DNA of 64,000 bases, from assembly GCF_001514495.1 (NCBI RefSeq), contig NZ_BCNM01000018.1:62001-126000 (forward strand), read 5' to 3'. This stretch comes from Paenibacillus pabuli NBRC 13638 (GTDB taxonomy: Bacteria; Bacillota; Bacilli; Paenibacillales; Paenibacillaceae). Position 1 is the first letter of the stretch, and every line of letters starts with the position of its first letter. Below are positions 42,380 through 52,115 of this stretch, in pieces. The position numbers and the translations under genes are program-made. The notes below the pieces were generated by a model, which did no database searches, had not been told where the DNA came from, and saw only the letters and a program-made list of their open reading frames with translations.

Positions 42380-43057
42380 TTAATCAATCCACTGCGTGAT
42401 TTTATCCAAGGGCTGACGGGATTTCTCGCGTGGAGGATTTTCCGCCCGATATCCAAAGGCTGCCATGGCAGAAACATCCCATAATCCATCCTCCAGGAGA
42501 CCTTCTTCATCCAGAAGACGATGTACAGCCTCATAGTTAAACCCTTCAATCGGGCAAGAATCGATGCCAATCAGCGCTGCAGCTGTCATCATATTGCCGA
42601 GTGCAATGTAAGTCTGTTTGGACGCCCAGTCCAATAAAGTACGCGGGTTCTCAAGCATTCGTTGGTTCTTTTGAAACTTGCCATAAGCTTCACGGGTTAA
42701 CTCAAATACGTCATCCGGCATGCCCTTGATTTCTTTCAGCATATATTCCGCGTAAGGCGAGTTGTAACTTGCATCAGACCGGGCCAGAATGACAACAAAA
42801 TGGCTTGCCGTTGCCAATTGTTTCTGAGCCCCTGAAGAGACTTCGGACAGGCGTTTGCGCAAGTCCGGGTTCTGTACAATCAGAAATTTCCAAGGTTCCA
42901 AACCAATTGAGCTTGGCGACAATCGTCCCGTTTCTAGAATAAACTCAAAATCTTCTTCCGAAATGATACGTGAAGCATCAAACTGTTTGGTTGCATGCCG
43001 AAAATGGTAAGCGTTCAAGATGTTTTCTTTCGTAATGGCTTTTGCCGAGGATTCCAT
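42380..43057 (-). CDS. Nitroreductase family NAD(P)H oxidoreductase
   Basis: A 225-residue FMN enzyme of the nitroreductase fold, near YodC/MhqN and NfsB-like NADPH-dependent quinone/nitro reductases. FRHATKQFDASRIISEEDFEFILETGRLSPSSIGLEPWKFLIVQNP carries the FMN-binding N-terminus, and GNMMTAAALIGIDSCPIEGFNYEAV and GYRAENPPREKSR close the domain. The start at 43057 is favoured by AAGGAT upstream, though spacing is long. It neighbours the MarR/quinone reductase genes but has no copy of their palindrome. Confidence 0.87.
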   Translation of the reverse strand: MESSAKAITKENILNAYHFRHATKQFDASRIISEEDFEFILETGRLSPSSIGLEPWKFLIVQNPDLRKRLSEVSSGAQKQLATASHFVVILARSDASYNSPYAEYMLKEIKGMPDDVFELTREAYGKFQKNQRMLENPRTLLDWASKQTYIALGNMMTAAALIGIDSCPIEGFNYEAVHRLLDEEGLLEDGLWDVSAMAAFGYRAENPPREKSRQPLDKITQWID

Positions 43058-43237
43058 ATGTCTGCACATCCTTTTCTTGTTTATGTTCATGTTTATGGTC
43101 TAAACCTGAATACCTAAGTATTATTTTAGAGTTTATAATCAAAATATAAAAGTACGCACAATAATGTTTCTTAGTTTATAAAAGTAACTATTGTTATCTA
43201 ACAAGGTTTTCAATGATTAAGGGTGCCCCTATTGTAA

Positions 43238-43283
43238 CAAAAAACAAGTCGCTATGGACCTGCTGCTCCCCAAGGCGACTTAC
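43238..43283 (-). terminator. Terminator of DUF523 gene
   Basis: AAGTCGC pairs with GCGACTT over a loop that includes CAGCAG; T6 follows on the minus strand. Confidence 0.7.
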
Positions 43284-43312
43284 CTGTGATTCGTGTCATA
43301 AAATTACAACAA

Positions 43313-43771
43313 TTAGAGCTGTTCCATGAGCTCATTTTCCGAGATAACCGTAAATCCCTCTTGCCGCAGCAAAGCAGACGTAACCCCTTCGCCCACGACT
43401 TTGTGGTTAGCAAAATTCCCATCGTAGATCATCTGTGTACCGCAGGAAGGACTGAATTCTTTGAGCACCACACAGGTGACATCCAGTTTTTGCGCCCATT
43501 CAAGTGTCTGATAGGCTCCTTTAATGTACAGATCCGTGACGTCATTGCCACTTTTCTCAATTACCTTGGCTGTACCTGCCAGCACATCCTTACCCGTACC
43601 GCCGATAATTTCAGCTGGCTCCCGCGGGGTGGAAAACCCTCCAAGCAGCTCCGGGCAGACCATCTTTGCCTGTTCCTGCTCCACAAGCTCCTGAATCTTT
43701 GCATCCAGACTCGCTGTTCCGTTGTAACGGCAGGCTACGCCAGCAAGACATGAACTCACCAAATATTTCAT
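43313..43771 (-). CDS. DUF523 / TudS-like [4Fe-4S] protein
   Basis: A 152-residue DUF523 protein. The conserved Cys residues occur in SSCLAGVACRYNG, MVCPELLGG and KEFSPSCG, with PREPAEIIGG and EGVTSALLRQEGF. TudS of this family is an iron-sulfur desulfidase acting on thiouracil, so a role in sulfur removal from thiolated compounds is plausible but not shown here. AAGGAGC precedes the ATG at 43771. It follows the anti-sigma gene by 60 bp on the same strand. Confidence 0.87.
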   Translation of the reverse strand: MKYLVSSCLAGVACRYNGTASLDAKIQELVEQEQAKMVCPELLGGFSTPREPAEIIGGTGKDVLAGTAKVIEKSGNDVTDLYIKGAYQTLEWAQKLDVTCVVLKEFSPSCGTQMIYDGNFANHKVVGEGVTSALLRQEGFTVISENELMEQL

Positions 43772-43831
43772 CGTTATGCTCCTTATGCTCCAATCATCTA
43801 TTAAATTGATTGTACCATATGAAACCAAATC

Positions 43832-45088
43832 TTAGAGGTTTGCATCCCTTGTGATCATCGTAATACGAGCATCCTCGTTATATCGAATCTGAAAAACATC
43901 CCTTGTCGATTCCAGTTCAAATGTAACGATTCCCGGTGCTTCGGTATTTCGATGAAGTTTATATGCTTGAAGATCAACTTTGAATATTTTTTTAATTAAA
44001 GGCTCTACCTTTTTCCTGAGGGTCGATTCCTTAACTTGAAGAAGCTTCTCATGATAAGCCTCCACTTCTTCCCAGGTAGTATAGTCTTTTTGATAAGAAT
44101 TCGCATCTATAACGGCATAATTAATACCCAAAGTACCTTCAGTCGTCTGAACAAAATAGTGATTTTCAAAGCTAAAAGTAATCAAATCTCTACCATTCTC
44201 ATCATCTTTTGTCCGGTGTATGCTAATCAGATCAAGATCAGCGTTGCCAGTAAACGCCTCAATGGAATCTTCTGCATACGCCAAAGCTGTTTGAGAAACT
44301 TGTTTAGGATCGAGATCACCGGAAACAGAGATCGCTTTATCCTGCACCCAAATAATCTCTCCATAGCTTTTTTCATTCTCTAACATTAGAGTAGTATACG
44401 ATTTCGGTTCCAATTCGCCCTGCTTCATACTCACATATCGCTTGGCTGATACTGGTTTGAGCGCAGGGTCCCCACCAATACCCTGTAGCAGTGACGATAC
44501 TTGACGCAAATAACGATGCTCCAGCTCACTAGCTGACATCTCCCGTCTCATCTGTACCTCACGTAGATTGCCTGTTGCCGCATCAAGCCAGATCAACGCA
44601 TATTCTTCATCGCCTTCTTTTCCAGCCTCGACATACACTCTACCAGAGACAGGCAGGTCCTGCACTTTGGTTATGAGTAATTGTTTGCCAAGATAGTCTC
44701 GCATCGTGACAGCTACATTCTTTTTCATCTTGTCTGTGAGCAGGCTCATGCCGGCATCATCCGTATATTGTAGCGCTGCTGTGGGATATACTTTTCCGAT
44801 TACAGGCTCCACAATCTGGCCGTTCCAGAGAATGACCGCCGTTGCCACGGCTGCAATCGTCGTGTACGCCATAACGGCTCTGCGGGAGCGAAAACGGCGT
44901 CTGTGTTGATTGGGTAGTTTTTTTTGCTCGGCAGACTTAACCCCAGTATCACTCATTTTCTGTGCAGATCCCGATTTGAGCCAGGCTACCTGGCGAAGTA
45001 CGTTCTGTTTATGCTCCTCGGTAAAAGGAGACGCCGCAAACGGCTCCTGTCTGACTACTTTTTCCCATTCGTCATCCTTATGTTTCAT
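43832..45088 (-). CDS. Putative membrane-bound anti-sigma factor
   Basis: A 418-residue protein with a hydrophilic N-terminus (residues 1-70, basic near HRRRFRSRRAV), one membrane helix (MAYTTIAAVATAVILW at about 75-92) and a long extracytoplasmic part with repeated ATGNLREVQMR/EGTLGINYAVIDANS-type strands reminiscent of PepSY/YcnI-like domains. Its ATG overlaps the sigma factor stop (ATGA), so it is coupled to it and is best read as its anti-sigma. No ZAS zinc motif (HxxxCxxC) is visible, so it would be an unusual type. Confidence 0.78.
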   Translation of the reverse strand: MKHKDDEWEKVVRQEPFAASPFTEEHKQNVLRQVAWLKSGSAQKMSDTGVKSAEQKKLPNQHRRRFRSRRAVMAYTTIAAVATAVILWNGQIVEPVIGKVYPTAALQYTDDAGMSLLTDKMKKNVAVTMRDYLGKQLLITKVQDLPVSGRVYVEAGKEGDEEYALIWLDAATGNLREVQMRREMSASELEHRYLRQVSSLLQGIGGDPALKPVSAKRYVSMKQGELEPKSYTTLMLENEKSYGEIIWVQDKAISVSGDLDPKQVSQTALAYAEDSIEAFTGNADLDLISIHRTKDDENGRDLITFSFENHYFVQTTEGTLGINYAVIDANSYQKDYTTWEEVEAYHEKLLQVKESTLRKKVEPLIKKIFKVDLQAYKLHRNTEAPGIVTFELESTRDVFQIRYNEDARITMITRDANL

Positions 45089-45663
45089 TCGCTCCGCTCC
45101 TCCCACTGTTTCCTTACTTTGGCCTTCGCCCTGGACAGTCGCGATTTGACCGTTCCCGCGCTGATGCCCAGCATTTCAGCAATTTCACTCGTCGTAAGCT
45201 CATACTTCAGATGCAGCAAAAGCAATTCCCGGAATTTGTCCGGCAGAGCCATGATAATGTCCCAGATTTCGTGAACGTGCTCCCTGCTGATCGCCTCGGC
45301 TTCGGCAGAGGGGTGAACCAATTTTTCAGGCTTCATCTCACCCAAGCTCGTATTAACCTGTTCCGTGTGGATTGGCAGTGTCTCTCCCCATAAACTGCTG
45401 CGAAAAAATCTGGACTTCCGGTATGTAAATGTCGTGTTCCTAGTAATGGTCAGCAGCCATGTCTTCAATGAGCATTCTCCTCGAAAATGGGCGATCCCGG
45501 AATACGCCCGGATAAACACCTCTTGTGACAACTCATCCGCCTGCTCGTTACTTTTGGTCAGAAAGTACGCGTAGTTCCAAACATCGTTCCCGTACTCATC
45601 CATCATGCTGCTAAGTGTGTAATTGTCGATCGTCTGAGCGTGTTCCAGATATTGATAGTCCAA
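45085..45663 (-). CDS. ECF-type RNA polymerase sigma factor
   Basis: A 192-residue group-IV sigma factor. Region 2 reads YGNDVWNYAYFLTKSNEQADELSQEVFIRAYSGIAHFRGECSLKTWLLTITRN, and region 4 reads LPDKFRELLLLHLKYELTTSEIAEMLGISAGTVKSRLSRAKAKVR. The start is the TTG at 45663, 8 nt after TGAGGTG. It overlaps the putative anti-sigma gene by 4 bp. No recognisable autoregulatory promoter was identified by eye. Confidence 0.95.
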   Translation of the reverse strand: MDYQYLEHAQTIDNYTLSSMMDEYGNDVWNYAYFLTKSNEQADELSQEVFIRAYSGIAHFRGECSLKTWLLTITRNTTFTYRKSRFFRSSLWGETLPIHTEQVNTSLGEMKPEKLVHPSAEAEAISREHVHEIWDIIMALPDKFRELLLLHLKYELTTSEIAEMLGISAGTVKSRLSRAKAKVRKQWEERSE

Positions 45664-45744
45664 CTGATGTTCACCTCACTTAATAAGACTGCATCCAATC
45701 GGGTTTGGTTCCCAAACGGTATATTTCTTCTCCCTATCCTGCAA

Positions 45745-45798
45745 AATAAATAAACCAGCAAGATCCACATGTGCGGAATGCGCTGGTCTATTTATGAC
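45745..45798 (-). terminator. Terminator of methyltransferase gene
   Basis: AAATAGACCAGC pairs with GCTGGTTTATTT with an inner GTGC/GCAC-like pairing, ahead of T-rich sequence on the minus strand. Confidence 0.75.
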
Positions 45799-45837
45799 AA
45801 AGCTATATCTCTTCTTTCTTCCTAATCTCGCAGCCAG

Positions 45838-46572
45838 TTATGCCTTAACCGCAGCCATCATGAGAAACATCGGTCGACGGCTCTCGTCTCGCATACCGGG
45901 AACCTGTTCCATCATCTCTGGGGATGGCTTGGACTCCGCTACCTGTTGAATGACAAACCCGGCCTGAATCAATTCATTCAGATGAGTCGCCAGGGTCCTG
46001 TGATATTTAACCACATCCTGATTTAGAAAATTCGCTATCCGCTGCCCTTCTTCTTGATAATGATCCACGGGCCAGTGCATGATCTCGCCCTGAGGTCCAT
46101 AATGCCAATCCTGCTCCGCCCGCGCCGTGAAGATCGGATGTTCCGCAGACAGGACAAACGTACCTCCTTGAACAAGACATGCATTGATCTTGGCATATAC
46201 CTGATCCAGACGCTCGATATAATGCAAGGCCAGTGAACTGATAACCACATCGAATTGTCCGGGTGCAAAATCAATATCCTCCATCGCCAGACGCTGATAC
46301 TCGATATAAGGGTCATCCGTCATCTCGCGTGCACGTTGCAACATATTTGCAGACAAATCCACGCCAACCACAGAACGTGCACCTTGCTCACGTGCATATC
46401 GACAATGCCAGCCAAAGCCGCACCCAAGGTCCAGTACGCTCTTGCCCTTCAAGTCCGGCAGCATCGTTTTCAATTCATGCCACTCGCCAGCAGCCTCCAA
46501 TCCGTGTGTCGATCGGGCCATCTGACTGTAATTGCCGAAAAATTCGTCTTCATCGTATTTATTTTGCTTCAT
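45838..46572 (-). CDS. Class I SAM-dependent methyltransferase
   Basis: A 244-residue methyltransferase. The SAM-binding motif I reads SVLDLGCGFGWHCRYA, followed by VVGVDLSANMLQRAREM (motif II) and FDVVISSLALHYIERL (motif IV). It resembles UbiE/YcgJ-like small-molecule methyltransferases. Substrate unknown. A run of G residues precedes the ATG. Single gene; the glycan operon ends 165 bp upstream. Confidence 0.9.
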   Translation of the reverse strand: MKQNKYDEDEFFGNYSQMARSTHGLEAAGEWHELKTMLPDLKGKSVLDLGCGFGWHCRYAREQGARSVVGVDLSANMLQRAREMTDDPYIEYQRLAMEDIDFAPGQFDVVISSLALHYIERLDQVYAKINACLVQGGTFVLSAEHPIFTARAEQDWHYGPQGEIMHWPVDHYQEEGQRIANFLNQDVVKYHRTLATHLNELIQAGFVIQQVAESKPSPEMMEQVPGMRDESRRPMFLMMAAVKA

Positions 46573-46636
46573 AGCGATCCCCCCGTGTCATCCAAGATAA
46601 TCCATTCATTAACTCTATCATATAAACGTATTAACA

Positions 46637-46682
46637 AGCCAAAGACCCGCCTGATCCGCAAGGATCAGGCAGGTCTTTTATT
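46637..46682 (-). terminator. Terminator at the end of the glycan operon
   Basis: AAGACCTGCCTGATCC pairs with GGATCAGGCGGGTCTT (one wobble) around TTGC, one of the longest stems here. On the minus strand the T-run is short. It is 57 bp past the last operon gene. Confidence 0.8.
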
Positions 46683-46738
46683 CGAGCTTCCGATTGCTTT
46701 GAAGACGGCGCAAAGGTCCTTAAGCTCACTTTGACACC

Positions 46739-48775
46739 TTACTTGGACAAGCCGTACGCTTTTCGGATCAGCGAGAAGTACTCATCCGCCTTCACAACCT
46801 GGAATTCTGCTCCAAGAGATTCCGTGATCGCCAGAACATCCGATGGTGTCATGCTCCACGCGTTGATGCCAACCGAGATAAACGTTGGAGAGCTGCCATC
46901 CCACTCGGACTTGGTAGTATTCAAGATATTTTTACCATCCTGCACGGTTGAGATGCCTCGCAGAATGGAGACCGGAAGGCTCCCATTCATAATCTGAACA
47001 TTGGCTTTATCTTCGCCTGCGAGGAACAGGCCTGGAAGTTTATAGTTCTTCTCGTACGCAGTTGCAATCGAATCACTCAGCGGAACGTCCTTACCAAGTT
47101 CACGATTGAGGACAAAAGGGTACGACATGTTCGTCTTTTTCAGATAAGAAAAGGTTTGTTTCAGATACTCCGGAAATGTGCCTGTTGGCCAGACATTTGG
47201 ATTGAAGTAACCCACTCCGGATGGGCCTGCAACAAGCTGATCATTTGGTGTTGCGGTTGAACGGTAATAGTTTAGGATGGCAGGAGCTGCATCATAGAGT
47301 AACGGACTAGAAGTCCAGTTGATAGGCACTTTACCCCGAGCGGGATCAGCCCACAGGTTGCGCATATGATTCTGATCGTATTGCATGTTGTCACCTTCGC
47401 CGAAGGTATAGGTTACATAGATTTTGTTCTCTAGCTTGGATTTTACCGGTTTGGGAGCAGGCTGTTGTTTTACGTTTGTTCCTGAAAATACGGTCATGTT
47501 ATGGAACCAGTCGGAAGGAACAACATAGACACCATGACGAGATGTGAGTTCTATGCCAGCAACTTCGCCTTCAAAATCATTGTCGAACCAACCCAGATAA
47601 GGAGTCCCTGACTTTACATCAGACAGAATCTTCTCGAACAGCGCCTTTTCCTCTGGCACACTGGTAGACAACCAGAACACCATGGCTTTGTTCGCTACGG
47701 CATAATCGCGGAGATAGCCATAAGGTTCCTTTTCTTCAGACGAGAGTGGTTGAACATTGCTCGCAGATACCTTGTATTGGTTCCACATCTCGATCGATAC
47801 GGTTAGTTGCTTTGTGTCCGCTGCAGGCTTAAATTCGTATACAAAGTAGTTTCCATTATCTGCGAAGCGGTGATCGCTTCCAGGCAAAAATTTGGAGTTA
47901 TGTCGGTCATAGAGAAACGCTTCTTCCTCAGAAGAACCCGTTTTGAAATCCGCAATAATCTGTCCATCTGCTTTCACCGTCACTTGATGAACGGCAGGCC
48001 CCCAGCCATCCTGAGGAAAGGCATCATTAAAGCGAAGGTAGACCGCTTCTTTTCCCAAATAGGATGACAAGTCATAGTCATAGGTCTTCCTGTTGCTTGC
48101 ATCACGAATCTGTTCCTTCTCGACTCCAACCGTTTGGAATGAATCAAAATTCCCGGACGGAATCGGGATGGAGGTGTCTGGACTCAATCCGACCAACATT
48201 CGTTGAGTGGTCTGGCTCCAGAGATGCTCATACTGCCAGTTGTATGCATCCATACGATTCTTGAACTTGCCCTGCAAGTCTTCGATTACCGACAGGTGGT
48301 ACGGTGCAGCAGTCAATTGTTGAGCCAGTTCAGGACTGGCAACAACAGCATTTTTGAGCCCGGCAAGTGTCGTTGCCACGTTAATGGAGTCCGGCAACTG
48401 CGGATCGTATACGATAATGCCTTTGATCTCTTTCGCATATTTCTTGAGAACGTCCATTACGTTGTCATGCTGCTTATAAGGGACGTTCAAGTCCTGCAGC
48501 CAAGGGTCTACTTTATTCTGTTGAATGTAAATTCGTGGTTTTTCCCGATTGATAACTCCTTCAAGCGTCGTCAAAAGCAATTTGATATCGCCAGATTCCT
48601 CATATACATTCGCCACATCCAAACGTTCTACTTTATTGAACGTTGGAAGCGCTTGATTTTGGGGCCATTTCAAAGAGTTTGTATGTTTCAACTCATCTGT
48701 GGCAGCAAATGCGCTAGCCGATAACACGGTTGTACAGACCAGGGCAACACACAAAACAGTTAATTTACGAATCAT
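46739..48775 (-). CDS. Secreted GxGYxYP-domain protein, putative glycan-active enzyme
   Basis: A 678-residue exported protein. The signal peptide MIRKLTVLCVALVCTTVLSASAFA is followed by mature sequence. The C-terminal half matches the GxGYxYP domain: GEGDNMQYDQNHMRNLWADP, GPSGVGYFNPNVWP (motif written GVGYFNP, with Asn for the second Tyr) and SVGINAWSMTPSDVLAI. Such proteins occur in polysaccharide loci of gut and soil bacteria; a hydrolytic role is suspected but not established. Between the two GxGYxYP parts is a galactose-binding-like insert. The start at 48775 gives the cleanest signal peptide. It is last in the operon, 28 bp after the GH106-like gene. Confidence 0.82.
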   Translation of the reverse strand: MIRKLTVLCVALVCTTVLSASAFAATDELKHTNSLKWPQNQALPTFNKVERLDVANVYEESGDIKLLLTTLEGVINREKPRIYIQQNKVDPWLQDLNVPYKQHDNVMDVLKKYAKEIKGIIVYDPQLPDSINVATTLAGLKNAVVASPELAQQLTAAPYHLSVIEDLQGKFKNRMDAYNWQYEHLWSQTTQRMLVGLSPDTSIPIPSGNFDSFQTVGVEKEQIRDASNRKTYDYDLSSYLGKEAVYLRFNDAFPQDGWGPAVHQVTVKADGQIIADFKTGSSEEEAFLYDRHNSKFLPGSDHRFADNGNYFVYEFKPAADTKQLTVSIEMWNQYKVSASNVQPLSSEEKEPYGYLRDYAVANKAMVFWLSTSVPEEKALFEKILSDVKSGTPYLGWFDNDFEGEVAGIELTSRHGVYVVPSDWFHNMTVFSGTNVKQQPAPKPVKSKLENKIYVTYTFGEGDNMQYDQNHMRNLWADPARGKVPINWTSSPLLYDAAPAILNYYRSTATPNDQLVAGPSGVGYFNPNVWPTGTFPEYLKQTFSYLKKTNMSYPFVLNRELGKDVPLSDSIATAYEKNYKLPGLFLAGEDKANVQIMNGSLPVSILRGISTVQDGKNILNTTKSEWDGSSPTFISVGINAWSMTPSDVLAITESLGAEFQVVKADEYFSLIRKAYGLSK

Positions 48776-48803
48776 AAAGTTCATATCTCCTTTTAATGTT
48801 TTT

Positions 48804-51800
48804 TTATGATTTGTTGTCATGTTGCGTCTGTGATGTTCTTCGCGTTCGTCGGATTAACCTCACCTGTCCATTAATTCCTGATGTCAGCGCTGACTTTCCA
48901 TACAAATTCTCCAGTGTATTTGCGGCATGTAAGTTCATTTCATTCAATCCTTCTTGAATATATGGCGTTATGTCCCATTGGTAAGGCGGCCATAAACGAA
49001 TACCTGCTTCAATATCATTCACATATAGGCTTGCTGTCTCCCTTATATCTTCGGCTACCAGCCATAGCTCCTCATTTGCAGCTAAGTTTACGTTAGACAA
49101 ATCCACCTGCTGCGAGTAGACACCCGTACCTGAATAATAAGGATAGCCAGCAGCATTCCAACATCCACCCCATTGTTCCACATCGGTATTTAACGTCGTA
49201 TCGTTTTCTATCGCGAACGGACCAATCAGAAATGCTGGGAATGAAATAGCGGGCATCGGCTCCAATAACGAAACCGTCAGAATTTCCAGCTCATTCTCAC
49301 CGACCAATAAATGCGGAGTGATATCTACACTGTCATAATCACCATCCTGCCACGAAGAGCGTCTTAACGCTTCCTGACGTACCCCATTGACGAATATTTC
49401 AAGATTACGCCTACGCTGCAAAAATCCGATATGGGATGGAATTATCTGATCTACATCATCCAGAAGCAATTCCATCCTGCCCCATGATTCTTCTCCCGCC
49501 TTACCGGAACGATCCGAACCACGCCGGGATTGAAGCCGTTCAATCAATTTTGGCGTCATGACAAACGTCGTGCGATACGTATTTACTTGCCCGGGCATGG
49601 TCGCGTTCATCCTGGAATGTCGGTCATTCAACGTGACATGCCATTGATCTAGCTGAAGAACGTTGGGGCCTGCTGTCCTGAACCGCCACCGCTCATCCAG
49701 AATGACCTCTACCACATTCGTGGAAAAAGATTTATCTCCCATGCACGCTTGCTCTGTATACTCCGCTTGATCCGTACGTTCTTGCGGAAAAGAGGAGCTC
49801 TCTTGGGGGCTTACCGACAGCACACGCAGCTCTCCGGGTACGAATGAAAGGAACGATTCAGCGTCAATGCTGCATACTCTTCCACTCTCCAACTCCCACT
49901 CTTCCAAGCCACCTTTCTTTTCATCGCAAATGAGCTTAATGGTCACGGAGTGCTCCGACCAATTCATCAGCCATACATACACCAGATTTCCAATTCTGCG
50001 TTCGACGCTAATTAAATCGTCAGACTGACCTTCAATCCAATCCCATCGTATTACCGGTGGTTCTCTGATCAACTCCCCTAATTGAATACAAAACGCTTCG
50101 AGTTGGTCCAGACGCTGACTCTGACCGCCTTGATGAACAGCCTCATCCATGGAGTAAAACAGACTGTGCCCCTTGCCAACAGCAACTAATTTTCCGTGCT
50201 GAGGATCGGAACCAAACAGCTCCTGGATATCCTTCAGCAGCGCTGGGTCTTGCCGCAAGGATTCACTATGCCGCGGAATTGTACCTATCGCAATTAACGT
50301 TCCGCCCTGCTTAACAAAGGATACAAGCCTGGTTGCGATGTCCCTTGACATCACCTCGATCTCCGGCATAATGACCATCGAATAGCCATGACCATCTCCA
50401 TCAAATTGCAGACCCTCTCCTTCAACAAGGAGCGCATCGCGAAGCTGGCATTCATCCACGTAGTCGTAGTCGATAGATGATCGCAGCAAGCGATCTGACA
50501 AAAGAGAGAACAGCACATCTGATGAAGGATGCATATCCGCTTCGCCTGATGTGAACATGTTTTCATATACCGTATGGATAGGCGATAACAGCAGAACTTC
50601 CGGCGTTCGTTTTCCTTTTGCTCCAAGCAAACTCAATCGCCCTATATAATCGGCAAAAGCACGATAATGCAGCCAATGGGGTGCATGTTTGAATTCAGTC
50701 GGTGGAAAGTCGGTCTTCCGATACCCGGCAAACGAATAATAGAATGCATGCGGAATAAACAGATTAACTCCCAAAAAGGCCATAAAATTGGCATCAAGTC
50801 GCCGCTGGCGCATGGAATAACCGTGACCACTTGCACCAAAGGCTTCACAGATCACTCGTTCCTTCCTGTTCAGCTGCGCGACAGAAGCCGCCGTCTTGAC
50901 GGACACAATGCGATGCGGATTTGCCTTTGACCCGATGCCGGGAGTGAGATAATCCACGCCTGCATAGTGGAATTGCTGCAATACCCGGGTCTGATTGCCT
51001 TGAGATCGAGCCTGCCCCCAGACAGGCTCCTCCAGCGTATGACCGATATAGAGCAGACCGGATTGTTCACACCATGAACGAATCCCGGCATGATATCCCT
51101 CCACATACCAACGGGTGATCGTATCATAATATTGCTGCCTTGTGGATCGGCTGCCGTCTGCCACTCGATACAACAATGCACCTAACCGCGGGATTAGATC
51201 ATACCCATTCTCTTGCTGATATCGTTCGGCCATCCCCTCAGTCCAAGCGAAGACGAGCCCAGGCAAAGTAGCCTCCACATCATGAACAGCTGTTCGGATT
51301 GCCTCCACGCCGAAGAAACCATCATGAATCATAAGCCCCGGCTCGTCTGTAAACACCCCTTGGATGGTTGAGCCGTAATAGGGCTTTAATGCAAGAAACG
51401 GTTCATAAGACATCTGAATGAAAGACTGAACCGCTTTCGGGTTCAATGTATCCAGATAATACCCTTGAGCAAAGGTGATTCCTTCGGCAATTTCACAAGA
51501 CCAGCAGGCGAGCACGATATAAGAATCATCGACATGATTCGGCGTCCACTCCCGCCCCCAATAATGTGTGATATCTTCCGATTCATCCTGAAGCAGCCAC
51601 TCTCCGTCGCAATTAATCGCGCGATAGGCCAGAATGGCGATCAGCTCATTGTGATCGCAGGAGGCAAAGTCCAGCTTCATGCCTTCCTGCGATGTACCTT
51701 GCAAATACCGTTTTTCCTCTATTCTCAAATAACGCATGCGATATTCCGGGTGCTCCCGTGTCAGTTTTCCACCCAATGTTCCGCTCGGCCAATTCTCCTC

Positions 51801-52091
51801 ATCGTACAGCCAAACAACCATATTTCGTTTCTCGCATTCTGCTGTGCAGAACTCCAGCACTTCCATGAATTCCGGCGAAAGATATGGCATTTGCATCCCA
51901 TGCCGAGCATGCAGAACCACGCCACCCACTCCCGCTTCAAACATGGATTGAATCTGGCTCTCCAGTTCCGTCTTCTCCAGCTCATGATTCAGAAACCAAA
52001 AAGGCTGTGGACGATATGTTTCATCCGGATTCGCAAATTCCTGTTTGAGTTGTATGGAAGGGTTACAGATTTCTTCTGCGTCTGCCTTCAT
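48804..52091 (-). CDS. Large glycosyl hydrolase, GH106-like (putative alpha-L-rhamnosidase)
   Basis: A 1095-residue protein with no signal peptide. The N-terminal barrel opens with the FANPDETYRPQPFWFLNHELE and GVGGVVLHARHGMQMPYLS, and carries VVWLYDEENWPSGTLGG, GVFTDEPGL and GHTLEEPVWG, all typical of the GH106-like family. A glutamine-amidotransferase-like segment (about residues 540-620) and a C-terminal jelly-roll with galactose-binding-like sequence (GENELEILTVSLLEP) follow. GH106 members are alpha-L-rhamnosidases, but many PF17132 relatives have other or unknown specificities. Start ATG at 52091 after GGTGGTGAG. It is downstream of the DUF4965 gene by 24 bp. Confidence 0.8.
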   Translation of the reverse strand: MKADAEEICNPSIQLKQEFANPDETYRPQPFWFLNHELEKTELESQIQSMFEAGVGGVVLHARHGMQMPYLSPEFMEVLEFCTAECEKRNMVVWLYDEENWPSGTLGGKLTREHPEYRMRYLRIEEKRYLQGTSQEGMKLDFASCDHNELIAILAYRAINCDGEWLLQDESEDITHYWGREWTPNHVDDSYIVLACWSCEIAEGITFAQGYYLDTLNPKAVQSFIQMSYEPFLALKPYYGSTIQGVFTDEPGLMIHDGFFGVEAIRTAVHDVEATLPGLVFAWTEGMAERYQQENGYDLIPRLGALLYRVADGSRSTRQQYYDTITRWYVEGYHAGIRSWCEQSGLLYIGHTLEEPVWGQARSQGNQTRVLQQFHYAGVDYLTPGIGSKANPHRIVSVKTAASVAQLNRKERVICEAFGASGHGYSMRQRRLDANFMAFLGVNLFIPHAFYYSFAGYRKTDFPPTEFKHAPHWLHYRAFADYIGRLSLLGAKGKRTPEVLLLSPIHTVYENMFTSGEADMHPSSDVLFSLLSDRLLRSSIDYDYVDECQLRDALLVEGEGLQFDGDGHGYSMVIMPEIEVMSRDIATRLVSFVKQGGTLIAIGTIPRHSESLRQDPALLKDIQELFGSDPQHGKLVAVGKGHSLFYSMDEAVHQGGQSQRLDQLEAFCIQLGELIREPPVIRWDWIEGQSDDLISVERRIGNLVYVWLMNWSEHSVTIKLICDEKKGGLEEWELESGRVCSIDAESFLSFVPGELRVLSVSPQESSSFPQERTDQAEYTEQACMGDKSFSTNVVEVILDERWRFRTAGPNVLQLDQWHVTLNDRHSRMNATMPGQVNTYRTTFVMTPKLIERLQSRRGSDRSGKAGEESWGRMELLLDDVDQIIPSHIGFLQRRRNLEIFVNGVRQEALRRSSWQDGDYDSVDITPHLLVGENELEILTVSLLEPMPAISFPAFLIGPFAIENDTTLNTDVEQWGGCWNAAGYPYYSGTGVYSQQVDLSNVNLAANEELWLVAEDIRETASLYVNDIEAGIRLWPPYQWDITPYIQEGLNEMNLHAANTLENLYGKSALTSGINGQVRLIRRTRRTSQTQHDNKS

Positions 52092-52115
52092 ACTCACCAC
52101 CTGCCTTCACACCCA

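Noticed and set aside
48600..48680. cre-like AAGCGCTT sequence in the operon
   Set aside because: Lies inside the coding sequence of the GxGYxYP gene and does not fit the full cre consensus.
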